From the NCBI RefSeq assembly GCF_009192765.1, contig NZ_VOHQ01000008.1, positions 124,001-188,000 on the forward strand: a DNA stretch of 64,000 nt, read 5' to 3'. The notes below the pieces were generated by a model. The model ran no database searches, was not told where the DNA came from, and saw only the letters and a program-made list of their open reading frames with translations. Positions 8,644-17,159 of the stretch are shown in pieces (the stretch's first letter is position 1; each line of letters begins with the position of its first letter). This DNA is from Agriterribacter humi (GTDB lineage: Bacteria; Bacteroidota; Bacteroidia; Chitinophagales; Chitinophagaceae). The translations under genes and the position numbers were made by a program.

Positions 8644-9951
8644 TTATCCCTTTCTCACTAACCATCTCCACATTTCCCTCCACGTAACTTTTTTGCCATA
8701 GAGCAGAATACCCGTGCGGTAAATTTTTGCGGTAACCCAGGTAAAAAACAAAAAGGACAATACCAATAAAAGCATGGAAAGCCCTAATTGCCACCACGGA
8801 ACGCCATAAGTTACCCTACCCATCATTACAATAGGAGAGGTAAGCGGAAATAAGCTTCCAAATACGGCAATACCGCTGTCGGGGTCGTTGATGGCTTTGG
8901 TCATGATAACAAAACCCAGGATCAGCGGCATCATTACGGGAAAAACCAATTGCTGGGCTTCCTGCTGATCTTCGCTCACCACGCTGCCAATAGCGGCAAA
9001 CAAAGCTGCGTATAATAAATAGCCTCCCAGGAAATAAAAAATAAAGCAAAAGAGGATCAGGCCGATGGGGAGCGAATGCAATCCTTCGAGGATGGTAACC
9101 AGTTTACCCGAATTTATTTGCTGTGATGCAGCAGCCGTTATTGCCGGATTAGATAATTGGCTGAATACATCCGGGAAAATTAAAGGAATAATGAGCTGCA
9201 GCAGCCCCATTACTACAATCCATATAGCAAACTGGGTTAATCCAACCGCGCCTATACCAACTATTTTTCCAAGCATGAGTTGAAAAGGTTTGGCAGAGCT
9301 TACTATTACCTCGGCAATGCGATTTGTTTTTTCTTCCATTACGCCACGCATTACCATGGTACCGTATATCAGCAATATCATATAAATAAGAATGCCTGCT
9401 ATAAATGAAACAGCATATGCAACGCCTGCAATACTTTTCTTTTCTCCTTTACCCGAGTCAATGGCGTTTTCAATTTCAATATCGGCCTTTATGTTTTTAT
9501 ATATCTCCGGATCAATGTTTGCGGCAATTAATCGTTTTCTTTCAATTGCCACGTTGATTTTCCTTTCCAGTGCCGACTTTACAAACAGGTTTACCGCTGA
9601 CTGGCTATGTACTTTTATTTGTGTATATTCTTCATTTAACCGGGGTATGTACAGAAATAAACTATACCCTTCCTTTTTATATTTGTTTTTAAAAGATTGC
9701 TCTGTTTCATTCTGTATAAAGGTATACGTTGATTTATCATTTTTCCCTGCCTCTATTTTACCATTAAACAGGTTGGCTTCATCAAGGATAGCTACTCTTT
9801 GTGTATTGCTTTCGCCGCTGATAGAAACTGCTATAATGATGGCATAGAATCCTACAATTACCAAAGGCACAAGGAGGGTGGTGAGTAAAAAAGATTTTCT
9901 TTTTACTCTTGTCATATATTCCCTTTCAATAATCAGCCGGATTTTATTCAT
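8644..9951 (-). CDS. ABC-2 type exporter permease (NatB-like)
   Basis: A 435-residue permease. I chose the ATG at 9951 (MNKIRLIIEREYMTRV), because the longer frame to 10065 would overlap the ATPase gene and adds no conserved sequence. It has one helix near residues 20-40 and a large extracytoplasmic domain (about 45-180), then five or six helices in the C-terminal half with the typical GVMEEKTNRIAEVIVSSAKP loop. This is the architecture of ABC-2 family NatB-type and related exporters. It lies 40 bases after the ATP-binding gene, so the two form an operon. The substrate cannot be read from sequence; sodium or small-molecule export is a family-level guess. Confidence 0.9.
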   Translation of the reverse strand: MNKIRLIIEREYMTRVKRKSFLLTTLLVPLVIVGFYAIIIAVSISGESNTQRVAILDEANLFNGKIEAGKNDKSTYTFIQNETEQSFKNKYKKEGYSLFLYIPRLNEEYTQIKVHSQSAVNLFVKSALERKINVAIERKRLIAANIDPEIYKNIKADIEIENAIDSGKGEKKSIAGVAYAVSFIAGILIYMILLIYGTMVMRGVMEEKTNRIAEVIVSSAKPFQLMLGKIVGIGAVGLTQFAIWIVVMGLLQLIIPLIFPDVFSQLSNPAITAAASQQINSGKLVTILEGLHSLPIGLILFCFIFYFLGGYLLYAALFAAIGSVVSEDQQEAQQLVFPVMMPLILGFVIMTKAINDPDSGIAVFGSLFPLTSPIVMMGRVTYGVPWWQLGLSMLLLVLSFLFFTWVTAKIYRTGILLYGKKVTWREMWRWLVRKG

Positions 9952-9991
9952 AAACTTGCAGTATTGTAATATTATTCTGTATCTGTTGGTT

Positions 9992-10936
9992 TTAAGCTGA
10001 GGTGTTAATATTTTGAAATTCTCTGGCCAGCGGGGTTCCTTCCACAAGCCTGATGAAAATATCATTTAAAGATGGAAGGATTTCATTAAAAGATATGATC
10101 TCGTAACCCCGTGCAAGTAAATGCTGCAATACATCGTGTGGTTTATATCCCTCATGGATCTTTAATATTAATCCCTGTGCTTTTTCGCCGGTTACTTCAA
10201 AAATGGTATTGCCGCTGATGGCGTCAGGCTTTTTTTCAAAACCCACCTGAAAAAGATTCTCCTTAAATTCCTGCTTTACATTTTTTACGGAGCCATCTAA
10301 TATTTTATGTCCTTTATTAATAAGTATAATATGGTCACAAATCTCTTCCACCTGTTCCATACGATGGGTGCTGAAAATTATGGTACTGCCATTTTTTGCC
10401 AGCCTGAATATTTCATCTTTAATTAAATTGGCATTCACAGGGTCCAGTCCGCTGAAAGGTTCATCTAAAATAATAAGCTTCGGTTCGTGGAGTACCGTGG
10501 TAACAAACTGTAATTTCTGGCTCATGCCTTTGCTTAAATCCTGTACCTTTTTATTCCACCAGCTTTCCATTTCCATGCGCTGAAACCAGAACCTGATTTT
10601 TTCCATGGCTTCAGCTTTGCTTAATCCTTTGAGCCGGGCAAGGTATAGGGCTTGCTCACCAATCTTCATTTTTTTGTATAATCCTCTTTCCTCGGGCATG
10701 TAACCAATCCGGATAATATCATTTATGGCGTCAAATTTTTTACCTTCAAAAGTGATTGAACCGCTATCCGGAAAAAAAATTCCTGTGATCATCCTGAGCA
10801 AAGTGGTTTTGCCGGCGCCATTAGGACCCAGCATGCCGAATATAGAACCCTGTTCTATATTAAAGCTAACATCATCTACCGCTTTTTGTGTGGCGAAATA
10901 TTTTTTAAGCTGATGAACTTCTAAAATGTTCTGCAT
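9992..10936 (-). CDS. ABC transporter ATP-binding protein (NatA-like)
   Basis: A 314-residue ATPase. Walker A is GPNGAGKTT (about residues 38-46), the signature is LSKGMSQK and Walker B is LIILDEPFSGLDP, with the switch histidine in STHRMEQVE. A C-terminal DUF4162-like extension (about 220-314) is typical of partners of ABC-2 permeases. It powers the permease encoded directly downstream. The ATG at 10936 begins MQNILEVHQLKKYF, a normal start for the family. Confidence 0.95.
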   Translation of the reverse strand: MQNILEVHQLKKYFATQKAVDDVSFNIEQGSIFGMLGPNGAGKTTLLRMITGIFFPDSGSITFEGKKFDAINDIIRIGYMPEERGLYKKMKIGEQALYLARLKGLSKAEAMEKIRFWFQRMEMESWWNKKVQDLSKGMSQKLQFVTTVLHEPKLIILDEPFSGLDPVNANLIKDEIFRLAKNGSTIIFSTHRMEQVEEICDHIILINKGHKILDGSVKNVKQEFKENLFQVGFEKKPDAISGNTIFEVTGEKAQGLILKIHEGYKPHDVLQHLLARGYEIISFNEILPSLNDIFIRLVEGTPLAREFQNINTSA

Positions 10937-11137
10937 ATGTGTATGGGCTGCGCCATGTTAAATTTTGTTACAGAGGTATGAAAAGAAATTAATAAGATGG
11001 TAACGAAGGCATAAAGATTCTAAAAAGTTTTGGTACTGCAAAGGAATTTCTGTTGAGGAATTGATGAGCGGAAGTGAGGGCTTATAAGTAAAGGAGAACG
11101 GAGAGAAATGAAGCGGTACATGTTTTTGGAGGATATA

Positions 11138-12721
11138 TTATTTGTTTACCATGCATACTATAGCGTTTGCTACTTTTTCGCCATCCATTGCCGCACTAAC
11201 AATTCCTCCGGCAAAGCCTGCTCCTTCGGCGCAGGGATACAGGTTATGTATTTGCGGATGATTAAGCAACATATTGTCTCTTGGGATACGAACGGGTGAT
11301 GAAGTGCGGCTTTCCGTGGCAACAACAATGGCTTCGTTGCTGTAATAGCCTTTCATTTTTTTACCAAAAGCAATAAGTCCTTCCTGTAATGTTCGATAGA
11401 CAAAACCGGGTAAAACATCTGTCAATGATGCGGTTGCCACTCCGGGTAAATAGGAACAGCGCGGAAGGGTAGAAGATCCTTTGTTTTTTGTAAAATCAAC
11501 CATGCGCTGTGCAGGTGCAACAAATTGCCCGCCACCTGCAACATAAGCTTTCCTTTCTATACTTTCCTGGAAATACATGGCCGCAAGTGCTCCATTTTTT
11601 TTAAAATCCTGCACATCTTTCTCTTCTACTGTAACTACTATACCACTGTTGGCATAAGGATTGTTTCGTTTAGATGGGCTCCATCCATTTACCACCAGTT
11701 CGCCCGGGTTGGTAGATGCGGGGGCGATAATGCCTCCGGGGCACATACAAAAAGAAAACACCCCGCGTTCATTTGCCTGTGTTACCAGGCTGTATGAGGC
11801 AGGCGGAAGATTATCGAAACCAGGTTGGGGGGGAAATATACCCTGAGGTAAATGATATTGGATCTGATCAATGAGTTGCTGCGGATGTTCAATACGTACA
11901 CCCAATGCAAATGGTTTTAATTCGATACTTATTTTTTTCTGATGCAATAAACTGAATATATCTCTTGCCGAATGTCCTGTGGCTAGTATGAATGCATCTG
12001 CTTCAAATACATTTCCGTCAAATGTTTTTACAGCTTTCAGGGTATCACGCTCAATAATAAAATCAACCACTTTTTTTTCAAACAAAACTATACCACCATA
12101 ATCTTCTATGGTTTTGCGCATGGCGGCAATAATATGAGGAAGTTTATTGGTACCGATATGGGGGTGTGCATCGTATAAAATATTTTCTTCTGCGCCAAAA
12201 TGAACGAACAGGTTAAGTATCCTGTTGATATCGCCCCGCTTATTACTGCGGGTATATAATTTACCATCGCTGTAAGTGCCTGCCCCGCCTTCTCCAAAGC
12301 AATAATTGCTTTCGGGGTTTATAACGCCTTCTTTATTCAATATGGCAAGGTCTCTTCTTCTTGCTCGTACATCTTTGCCTCTTTCCAGTAGAATGGGCCG
12401 AATACCTTTTTCTATCAATTGTAAGGCTGCAAATAATCCCGCCGGCCCGGCGCCGATAATGACTGTTTTTTTGGGAGCCCGGCTTACATCCTTAAAATAG
12501 AAATCAGGCAGTGTCCTTTGCTGAAAAGGCTCATTAATAAATGCATTAACGGTAAGATTAATCCAGGCCTGCCTGCTTCTGGCATCAATAGATCTTTTGA
12601 GAATATGAAATCCTGAAACATGAGCAGATGAAATGCCCGCATGTGCAGCAATATGTTCTTTAATAAAGGCTTCGCCGGCAGCCTGGGAAGGAAGCAGGCG
12701 AAGTGCAATTTTTTTTTGCAT
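11138..12721 (-). CDS. FAD-dependent oxidoreductase, COG2509-type
   Basis: A 527-residue flavoprotein. A ~80-residue N-terminal domain precedes the dinucleotide fold GAGPAGLFAALQL (Gly90 onward). Later family marks are CFGEGGAGTYSDGKL, a LATGHSARD segment, and a C-terminal FAD-binding ending near YPCAEGAGFAGGIVSAA. The family (uncharacterised FAD-dependent dehydrogenases) is widespread and its physiological substrate is not established. Cytoplasmic, no signal. It sits 53 bases downstream of the DUF3127 gene on the same strand, so co-transcription is possible. Confidence 0.88.
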   Translation of the reverse strand: MQKKIALRLLPSQAAGEAFIKEHIAAHAGISSAHVSGFHILKRSIDARSRQAWINLTVNAFINEPFQQRTLPDFYFKDVSRAPKKTVIIGAGPAGLFAALQLIEKGIRPILLERGKDVRARRRDLAILNKEGVINPESNYCFGEGGAGTYSDGKLYTRSNKRGDINRILNLFVHFGAEENILYDAHPHIGTNKLPHIIAAMRKTIEDYGGIVLFEKKVVDFIIERDTLKAVKTFDGNVFEADAFILATGHSARDIFSLLHQKKISIELKPFALGVRIEHPQQLIDQIQYHLPQGIFPPQPGFDNLPPASYSLVTQANERGVFSFCMCPGGIIAPASTNPGELVVNGWSPSKRNNPYANSGIVVTVEEKDVQDFKKNGALAAMYFQESIERKAYVAGGGQFVAPAQRMVDFTKNKGSSTLPRCSYLPGVATASLTDVLPGFVYRTLQEGLIAFGKKMKGYYSNEAIVVATESRTSSPVRIPRDNMLLNHPQIHNLYPCAEGAGFAGGIVSAAMDGEKVANAIVCMVNK

Positions 12722-12774
12722 ATGAGAGGTCAGGTGTTTATCCTAAAACTCAGTTTTTATAGTTAGGCACTTGT

Positions 12775-13155
12775 TTAAAAAGGCAGGTCATCTCCGGCAG
12801 CAGAAGACGGGATTTCGCTGGTGCTGTAATCATTTGCAGTGGTAACCGGCTCCTGTTGCTGCAGGTTAATCGTTTCCATTCTCCATGCATCAAGATTAGT
12901 TATATAATTCACCTGCCCGTTCTTTTCCCATTTACTTCCTTTTATGTTGAAATATACTTTCACGGTTTCACCAATAGTAAAACGATCGGGCATGCTGGTC
13001 TTATCCTGCACACATTGAAATTTGGCATAATTGGTAATCATCCTTCCGCCAATGTCTTCCGTTTTTTCAATCACAAATTCACGGGTTTTAAATGTTGCGG
13101 TGCGTTGTACCGTGTCTGATTTGGCAATTAATTTGCCGGTTAGTTCGTAACTCAT
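12775..13155 (-). CDS. DUF3127 protein with SSB-like acidic C-terminal tail
   Basis: A 126-residue protein starting at the ATG at 13155 (MSYELTGKL). An upstream extension in the same frame to 13272 lacks protein-like character and would cross the promoter of the divergent gene. The body (residues 1-95) has the short beta-strand pattern of DUF3127, an OB-fold-like family of Bacteroidota: TGKLIAKSDTVQR, then FVIEKTED, then FNIKGSKWEKNG. The end is a disordered linker and a terminal GDDLPF, very close to the DDIPF tip of bacterial SSB. In SSB this tip docks repair and replication enzymes. Seen: the tail. Inferred: a nucleic-acid binding partner of the SSB interactome. Confidence 0.8.
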   Translation of the reverse strand: MSYELTGKLIAKSDTVQRTATFKTREFVIEKTEDIGGRMITNYAKFQCVQDKTSMPDRFTIGETVKVYFNIKGSKWEKNGQVNYITNLDAWRMETINLQQQEPVTTANDYSTSEIPSSAAGDDLPF

Positions 13156-13272
13156 TGTAAATAATTGAAAGGCAAATGTAGCGGTTATAACTGACTGGTG
13201 TTTTTGAAATTTAGTTTTTGTTTTTGCATAAAAAAAATTTACCTTCCAGCAAGCAAGCGAAAAGCTGTACAA

Positions 13273-14016
13273 ATGAAAAGAAATATTTCCGTACCAATAT
13301 TAACCTTCATTTTTATAGCATCCTGCCAGCTTTCTTACCAGCCACAATCAGTTCAATATGCGGACTATCGCATAAAAAATCCAGGTGAAACGGATACGGG
13401 TATTGCAGCGTTCTTAAAACCTTACAGCGATAGTGTGCATAAAAGCATGCATACCGTTATTGCAATGGCAGAAACTGCGTTGCAAAAAAAACAACCTGAA
13501 GGCACCCTGGGTAATTTTTTGGCAGATGCTTTATTTGAAATGGCTGCTGAAAAATTCAATGTTCATATAGATGCGGCTTTTTTAAATCCGGGAGGGATAC
13601 GAATGGCATATATTGCAAAAGGACCTGTATCGGTTGGTAATATATATGAAGTAATGCCCTTTGACAACCTGGTGGCATTGCAACAACTTAAAGGAAATGT
13701 ATTACAGGAGTTCCTTGACCTTACGGCTGCAAAGGGAGGATGGCCGGTGGCGGGACTGACAATGAAAATAAACAACAATAAAGCTACAGATATAGTAATA
13801 GGAGGAAGGCCTTTAAATGCGAATGCGTATTACAATATTGTTAATTCAGATTATATAGTTAATGGTGGCGATAATTGTGATATGCTGAAAGCTATTCCCG
13901 CAACAATAACCGGTTACCTGGTAAGAGACGCTTTTATTGATTATTTCAGCAACTGGAATAAACAGAAAAAAAAAATTACTGCAAAAATTGAAAGCCGCGT
14001 AAGCTATGCTCAATAG
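13273..14016 (+). CDS. 5'-nucleotidase C-terminal domain lipoprotein
   Basis: A 247-residue lipoprotein (IASC, Cys18); the ATG at 13273 gives a clean signal peptide, whereas the longer frame from 13198 does not. It consists only of the 5'-nucleotidase C-terminal (substrate-binding) domain: GTLGNFLADALFEMA, then FLNPGGIRMA, then VMPFDNLV and NSDYIVNGGD. In classical UshA/CD73-type enzymes this domain follows the metallophosphatase domain on one chain. Here the catalytic domain is encoded by the next gene, which overlaps by 11 bases. The two products should meet in the periplasm and together hydrolyse nucleotides or related phosphoesters. Confidence 0.9.
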   Translation: MKRNISVPILTFIFIASCQLSYQPQSVQYADYRIKNPGETDTGIAAFLKPYSDSVHKSMHTVIAMAETALQKKQPEGTLGNFLADALFEMAAEKFNVHIDAAFLNPGGIRMAYIAKGPVSVGNIYEVMPFDNLVALQQLKGNVLQEFLDLTAAKGGWPVAGLTMKINNNKATDIVIGGRPLNANAYYNIVNSDYIVNGGDNCDMLKAIPATITGYLVRDAFIDYFSNWNKQKKKITAKIESRVSYAQ

Positions 14017-14941
14017 AAGAAATTTTTTAAAACAGTCTGCCTTCATTGCCGGGGGAACGCTGGCATCATCAGGCTATGCATTGGCTGGTGATACGGAATC
14101 TTTGCAAAGGCTTACTATTTTACATACCAACGATGTGCACAGCAGGTTAGAACCTTTTCCAATGGATGGAAGCAGGAATGCGGGACTTGGAGGCGTGGCA
14201 GCCCGTGCAGCAATAATAAGTTCCGTAAGAAGGCAGGAAGAGCATGTATTATTATTGGATGCGGGTGATATTTTCCAGGGCACACCTTATTTTAATTTTT
14301 ATAAAGGTGAACCTGAAATAAAAGCCATGAGCAAAATGAATTATGATGCCGCTACTATGGGTAATCATGATTTTGATGCTGGAATGGAAAATTTTGCCAC
14401 GCAATTGCAGCATGCCAGTTTTCCCATATTGCTCTGCAATTACGATTTTAAAAACACGCCGATGGAACACCACTCCATTCCGTACAAAATTTTTAAAATG
14501 GGAAGCCTTAAAATTGGTGTTACAGGCGTTGGCATTGCAATGAAGGGGTTGGTGCCGGATGCATTGTACGGCAGCACCCAATATCTTGATCCTGTTGAGA
14601 ATGCAAATGCTACTGCTGCGTATTTAAAAAAGAAGCAAGGCTGCGATATGGTTGTTTGTTTATCACATTTAGGATACAGGTACAATGAACGCAACAGAAT
14701 GAGCGATGAAATTTTAGCAAAAGAAACGGAATATATTGACCTCATTATTGGCGGACATACACATACTTTTATGGATAAACCGGCTATCTATAAAAATAAA
14801 TCAGGAGGAGATGTTGTTGTTAACCAGGTGGGTTGGGCAGGTATAGTATTGGGCAGGCTTGACTTTGTTTTCGAGAAGAATAAAAGTAAAAATTTGGCAA
14901 ACACTCACACTGTTGTTATTGGGGAAAAATCAAGTGAATAA
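14006..14941 (+). CDS. Tat-exported metallophosphatase (5'-nucleotidase N-terminal domain)
   Basis: A 311-residue protein beginning with a twin-arginine signal (RRNFLKQ at residues 4-10, then a hydrophobic stretch). The calcineurin-like domain is complete: LHTNDVHSR, LDAGDIFQG, MGNHDFDAG, LSHLG and GGHTHTF, giving the Asp/His/Asn ligands for two metals. The chain ends about where the substrate-binding domain would begin in a one-chain 5'-nucleotidase. It overlaps the previous gene by 11 bases, so translation is likely coupled. One half carries a lipoprotein (Sec) signal and the other a Tat signal, so the partners would assemble only after export. Confidence 0.92.
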   Translation: MLNRRNFLKQSAFIAGGTLASSGYALAGDTESLQRLTILHTNDVHSRLEPFPMDGSRNAGLGGVAARAAIISSVRRQEEHVLLLDAGDIFQGTPYFNFYKGEPEIKAMSKMNYDAATMGNHDFDAGMENFATQLQHASFPILLCNYDFKNTPMEHHSIPYKIFKMGSLKIGVTGVGIAMKGLVPDALYGSTQYLDPVENANATAAYLKKKQGCDMVVCLSHLGYRYNERNRMSDEILAKETEYIDLIIGGHTHTFMDKPAIYKNKSGGDVVVNQVGWAGIVLGRLDFVFEKNKSKNLANTHTVVIGEKSSE

Positions 14942-14990
14942 AAAATTTTTTTTTCAACAGGAAATGTTGATATTCGCCGCCCTGCCCTAC

Positions 14991-15021
14991 TTTTTTTGAT
15001 GAGTTATACACATCAAAAAAA
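14991..15021 (+). promoter_or_regulatory. Hairpin presenting a DnaA box upstream of dnaA
   Basis: TTTTTTTGATG (14991-15001) and CATCAAAAAAA (15011-15021) are perfect inverted repeats. TTATACACA, a match to the DnaA box TTATNCACA, spans 15004-15012, covering the loop and the start of the right arm. It lies 68 bases before the dnaA start. It could serve autoregulation, or act as a terminator for the gene before. Only this one box was seen in the intergenic region, so I do not call an origin. Confidence 0.5.
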
Positions 15022-15079
15022 ATGGAAAACTTTTCAGATGTAATATTCTTAATTCAATATATAAACTGCTTCACGGATA

Positions 15080-16513
15080 ATGGATAAAACGCATGATAAA
15101 GTATGGCTCAATTGTCTTGGCATTATAAAAGATATTGTAGAGTGGCAGCATTTTAAAACCTGGTTTGAACCCATAAAGCCAGTTGGGTTGAAAGATAAAG
15201 TTTTAACGATACAGGTTCCCAGCCAATTTTTTTATGAATATTTAGAAGAGCATTATGTAAATTTATTGGCAAAGACTTTGAAGAGAGAATTAGGAAAAGA
15301 AGCAAGACTGGAATATCGTATAATGGTGGATAGCGGTAACGACAAAAATAAGCCGCTCACGATGGATGTTCCGGGACATGGTTTTAAAACGTATTCCAAT
15401 AATGAAATGGACTTTCCTTTAGTCATAAATAATCCGGTAAAAAATCCATTTGTAATTCCGGGATTGAAAAAGATGCAAATTGATTCGCAGCTCAATCCCA
15501 TATATTCATTTGATTCTTTTATCGAAGGCGATTGTAACCGCGTAGCCCGGCGGGCAGGTAAAACTGTTGCCGAAAAACCAGGCTCTACTTCATTTAATCC
15601 GCTGGTGGTATATGGAGGCGTTGGATTAGGAAAAACGCACCTGGCACAGGCCATAGGTAATGAAGTAAAACGCATTCATTCGCACAAAGTGGTGTTATAT
15701 GTAAGTTCTGAAAAATTCATTAACCAGTTCCAGGATCATAGCCGTAATAACGCTATCAATGATTTCATTCATTTTTACCAGATGATTGATGTTTTGATTG
15801 TGGATGATGTGCAATTTTTTAACCGCGCCGAAAAATCGCAGGATGCGCTTTTTGCTATTTTTAATCATTTGCATCAAAGTGGTAAGCAGCTTATTCTTAC
15901 TTCCGATAAATCGCCCAAAGACCTGGAAGGTGTACAGGAAAGATTACTCAGCCGGTTTCGCTGGGGACTAAGCGCTGATATGCAGTTGCCCGATTATGAA
16001 ACAAGGATGGACATCCTGGAAAAGAAGATGAAGAATGACGGATTGGATATGCCGAAGGAGGTTGTAAAGTATATTGCCTACAATATTCAAAGCAATGTAA
16101 GAGAGCTGGAAGGGGCTTTAATTTCTCTTTTGGCACAGTCTTCGCTCAACAAAAGGGAAATAGACCTTGAATTGGCAAAAAAAGTGTTGCGAAATTTTGT
16201 AAAAACATCTTCAAAGGAGATCACGATCGAAACCATTCAAAAAATGGTTTGCGATTATTTTAATCTTCCGTATGAGCGGCTTCTGCAAAAAACCCGTAAG
16301 AGGGAAATCGTGCAGGCGCGGCAGATCACTATGTACCTTGCCAAGCAGTTTACAAAAAATTCTTTAAAAACAATAGGTGAACATTTTGGAGGAAGGGATC
16401 ACACCACTGTTATTCACTCCTGCCAAACCGTAAAGGATCTTATGGATACCGATGGGTTGTTCAGGGAAAGCGTAGTGGAACTGCAACAGAAAGTACAATT
16501 AGCGGCCATGTAA
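15080..16513 (+). CDS. dnaA: Chromosomal replication initiator protein DnaA
   Basis: 477 residues, normal length. Domain I (1-80) has the typical W..CL..I...V..Q.F.TWF pattern. A short linker follows, then the AAA+ domain with Walker A GGVGLGKT (179-186), Walker B around VLIVDDVQFF, and an RLLSRFRWG arginine-finger region. Domain IV ends with GGRDHTTVIHSC, the DnaA-box recognition signature. It opens the origin and recruits the replicative helicase. The start at 15080 (MDKTHDKVW) fits domain I. It is followed by its own terminator. Upstream lies a single DnaA box inside a hairpin. Confidence 0.98.
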   Translation: MDKTHDKVWLNCLGIIKDIVEWQHFKTWFEPIKPVGLKDKVLTIQVPSQFFYEYLEEHYVNLLAKTLKRELGKEARLEYRIMVDSGNDKNKPLTMDVPGHGFKTYSNNEMDFPLVINNPVKNPFVIPGLKKMQIDSQLNPIYSFDSFIEGDCNRVARRAGKTVAEKPGSTSFNPLVVYGGVGLGKTHLAQAIGNEVKRIHSHKVVLYVSSEKFINQFQDHSRNNAINDFIHFYQMIDVLIVDDVQFFNRAEKSQDALFAIFNHLHQSGKQLILTSDKSPKDLEGVQERLLSRFRWGLSADMQLPDYETRMDILEKKMKNDGLDMPKEVVKYIAYNIQSNVRELEGALISLLAQSSLNKREIDLELAKKVLRNFVKTSSKEITIETIQKMVCDYFNLPYERLLQKTRKREIVQARQITMYLAKQFTKNSLKTIGEHFGGRDHTTVIHSCQTVKDLMDTDGLFRESVVELQQKVQLAAM

Positions 16514-16535
16514 AAAATATTCAAAAATCAATAAT

Positions 16536-16565
16536 AACCCCGTGAATAACTCCGGGGTTTTTTAT
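16536..16565 (+). terminator. Terminator of dnaA
   Basis: AACCCCG (16536-16542) pairs with CGGGGTT (16553-16559), followed by a T-rich tail, 23 bases after the dnaA stop. Confidence 0.8.
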
Positions 16566-16589
16566 TTTAGTAAATTAAAGCCGGATAGT

Positions 16590-16865
16590 ATGATCATAAA
16601 CAGGATTGTGATTATAACAGGAAAAGTGCAGGGTGTTTTTTTCAGGGGAAGCACACGCGAAATGGCAGAACGATCAGGTGTTAAAGGTGAAGTAAAGAAT
16701 ATGCCGGATGGCTCTGTACAGTTAATAGCAGAAGGCGATGAAGAGGCTGTGGGTGCTTTAATTGCCTGGTGCCATTATGGGCCGCCACGGGCAGAGGTAA
16801 AAGAAGTAATGATAAAAGAAGGAATAATAAAAGGCTATAAAGATTTTAGTGTAATACGGTTTTAA
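16590..16865 (+). CDS. acyP: Acylphosphatase
   Basis: 91 residues from the ATG at 16590, the normal length. A longer frame from 16542 runs through the dnaA terminator and is rejected. The signature GKVQGVFFRGSTREMA holds the catalytic arginine, and the asparagine motif is at GEVKNMPDGSV. The enzyme hydrolyses acyl phosphates in the cytoplasm. It stands alone between dnaA and a tRNA. Confidence 0.95.
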   Translation: MIINRIVIITGKVQGVFFRGSTREMAERSGVKGEVKNMPDGSVQLIAEGDEEAVGALIAWCHYGPPRAEVKEVMIKEGIIKGYKDFSVIRF

Positions 16866-16916
16866 TATTTGGGTTTTTTGATGATTCACCCTATTTTTGC
16901 CGTCCTTTCAGCGAAA

Positions 16917-17005
16917 GGTGAGGTGGATGAGTGGCTGAAATCAGTAGTTTGCTAAACTGCCGTACGGGTAACTCTGTACCGCGGGTTCGAATCCCGCCCT
17001 CACCG
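16917..17005 (+). tRNA. tRNA-Ser (anticodon GCT)
   Basis: An 89-base class II tRNA. The 7-bp acceptor stem is GGTGAGG (16917-16923) with CCTCACC (16998-17004), discriminator G at 17005. The anticodon arm is GTAGT / TTGCTAA / ACTGC, giving GCT for AGC/AGT codons. A long variable arm precedes the T arm GCGGG / TTCGAAT / CCCGC. The CCA end is not encoded. A near copy of the 3' end lies 170 bases downstream. Confidence 0.97.
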
Positions 17006-17006
17006 C

Positions 17007-17122
17007 AAATCAAACAAAGCCCCCATGAGGGGGCATTTTTGTTTTCAGGAGCGTTCAAAGCTTGCTTTGTAAGCGGATGAAAATAAAAATGAAAAGCGTA
17101 TAGCGCCGGCTTTGTTTGATTT
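17007..17122. repeat. 15-bp inverted repeats starting at the tRNA 3' end
   Basis: AAATCAAACAAAGCC (17007-17021) is the exact reverse complement of GGCTTTGTTTGATTT (17108-17122). The 86 bases between hold the tRNA terminator and no gene. The layout resembles a very small element or a local rearrangement. See the tRNA fragment at 17160-17177. Confidence 0.6.
17019..17040 (+). terminator. Terminator of tRNA-Ser
   Basis: GCCCCC (17019-17024), ATGA loop, GGGGGC (17029-17034) and a T run: a textbook short terminator 13 bases after the tRNA. Confidence 0.88.
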
Positions 17123-17159
17123 AAGCCCGCCCGCCGCAGGCGTAAGGGATAATGTGAAT

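Noticed and set aside
9952-10065. Longer N-terminus of the ABC permease
   Set aside because: Would overlap the end of the ATPase gene; the internal ATG at 9951 begins the conserved part.
14942-15079. Chromosomal origin upstream of dnaA
   Set aside because: Only one DnaA box and no repeated AT-rich 13-mers were seen; dnaA is often away from the origin in Bacteroidota.
16542-16589. Longer acylphosphatase N-terminus
   Set aside because: Encoded by the dnaA terminator; the ATG at 16590 gives the usual 91 residues.
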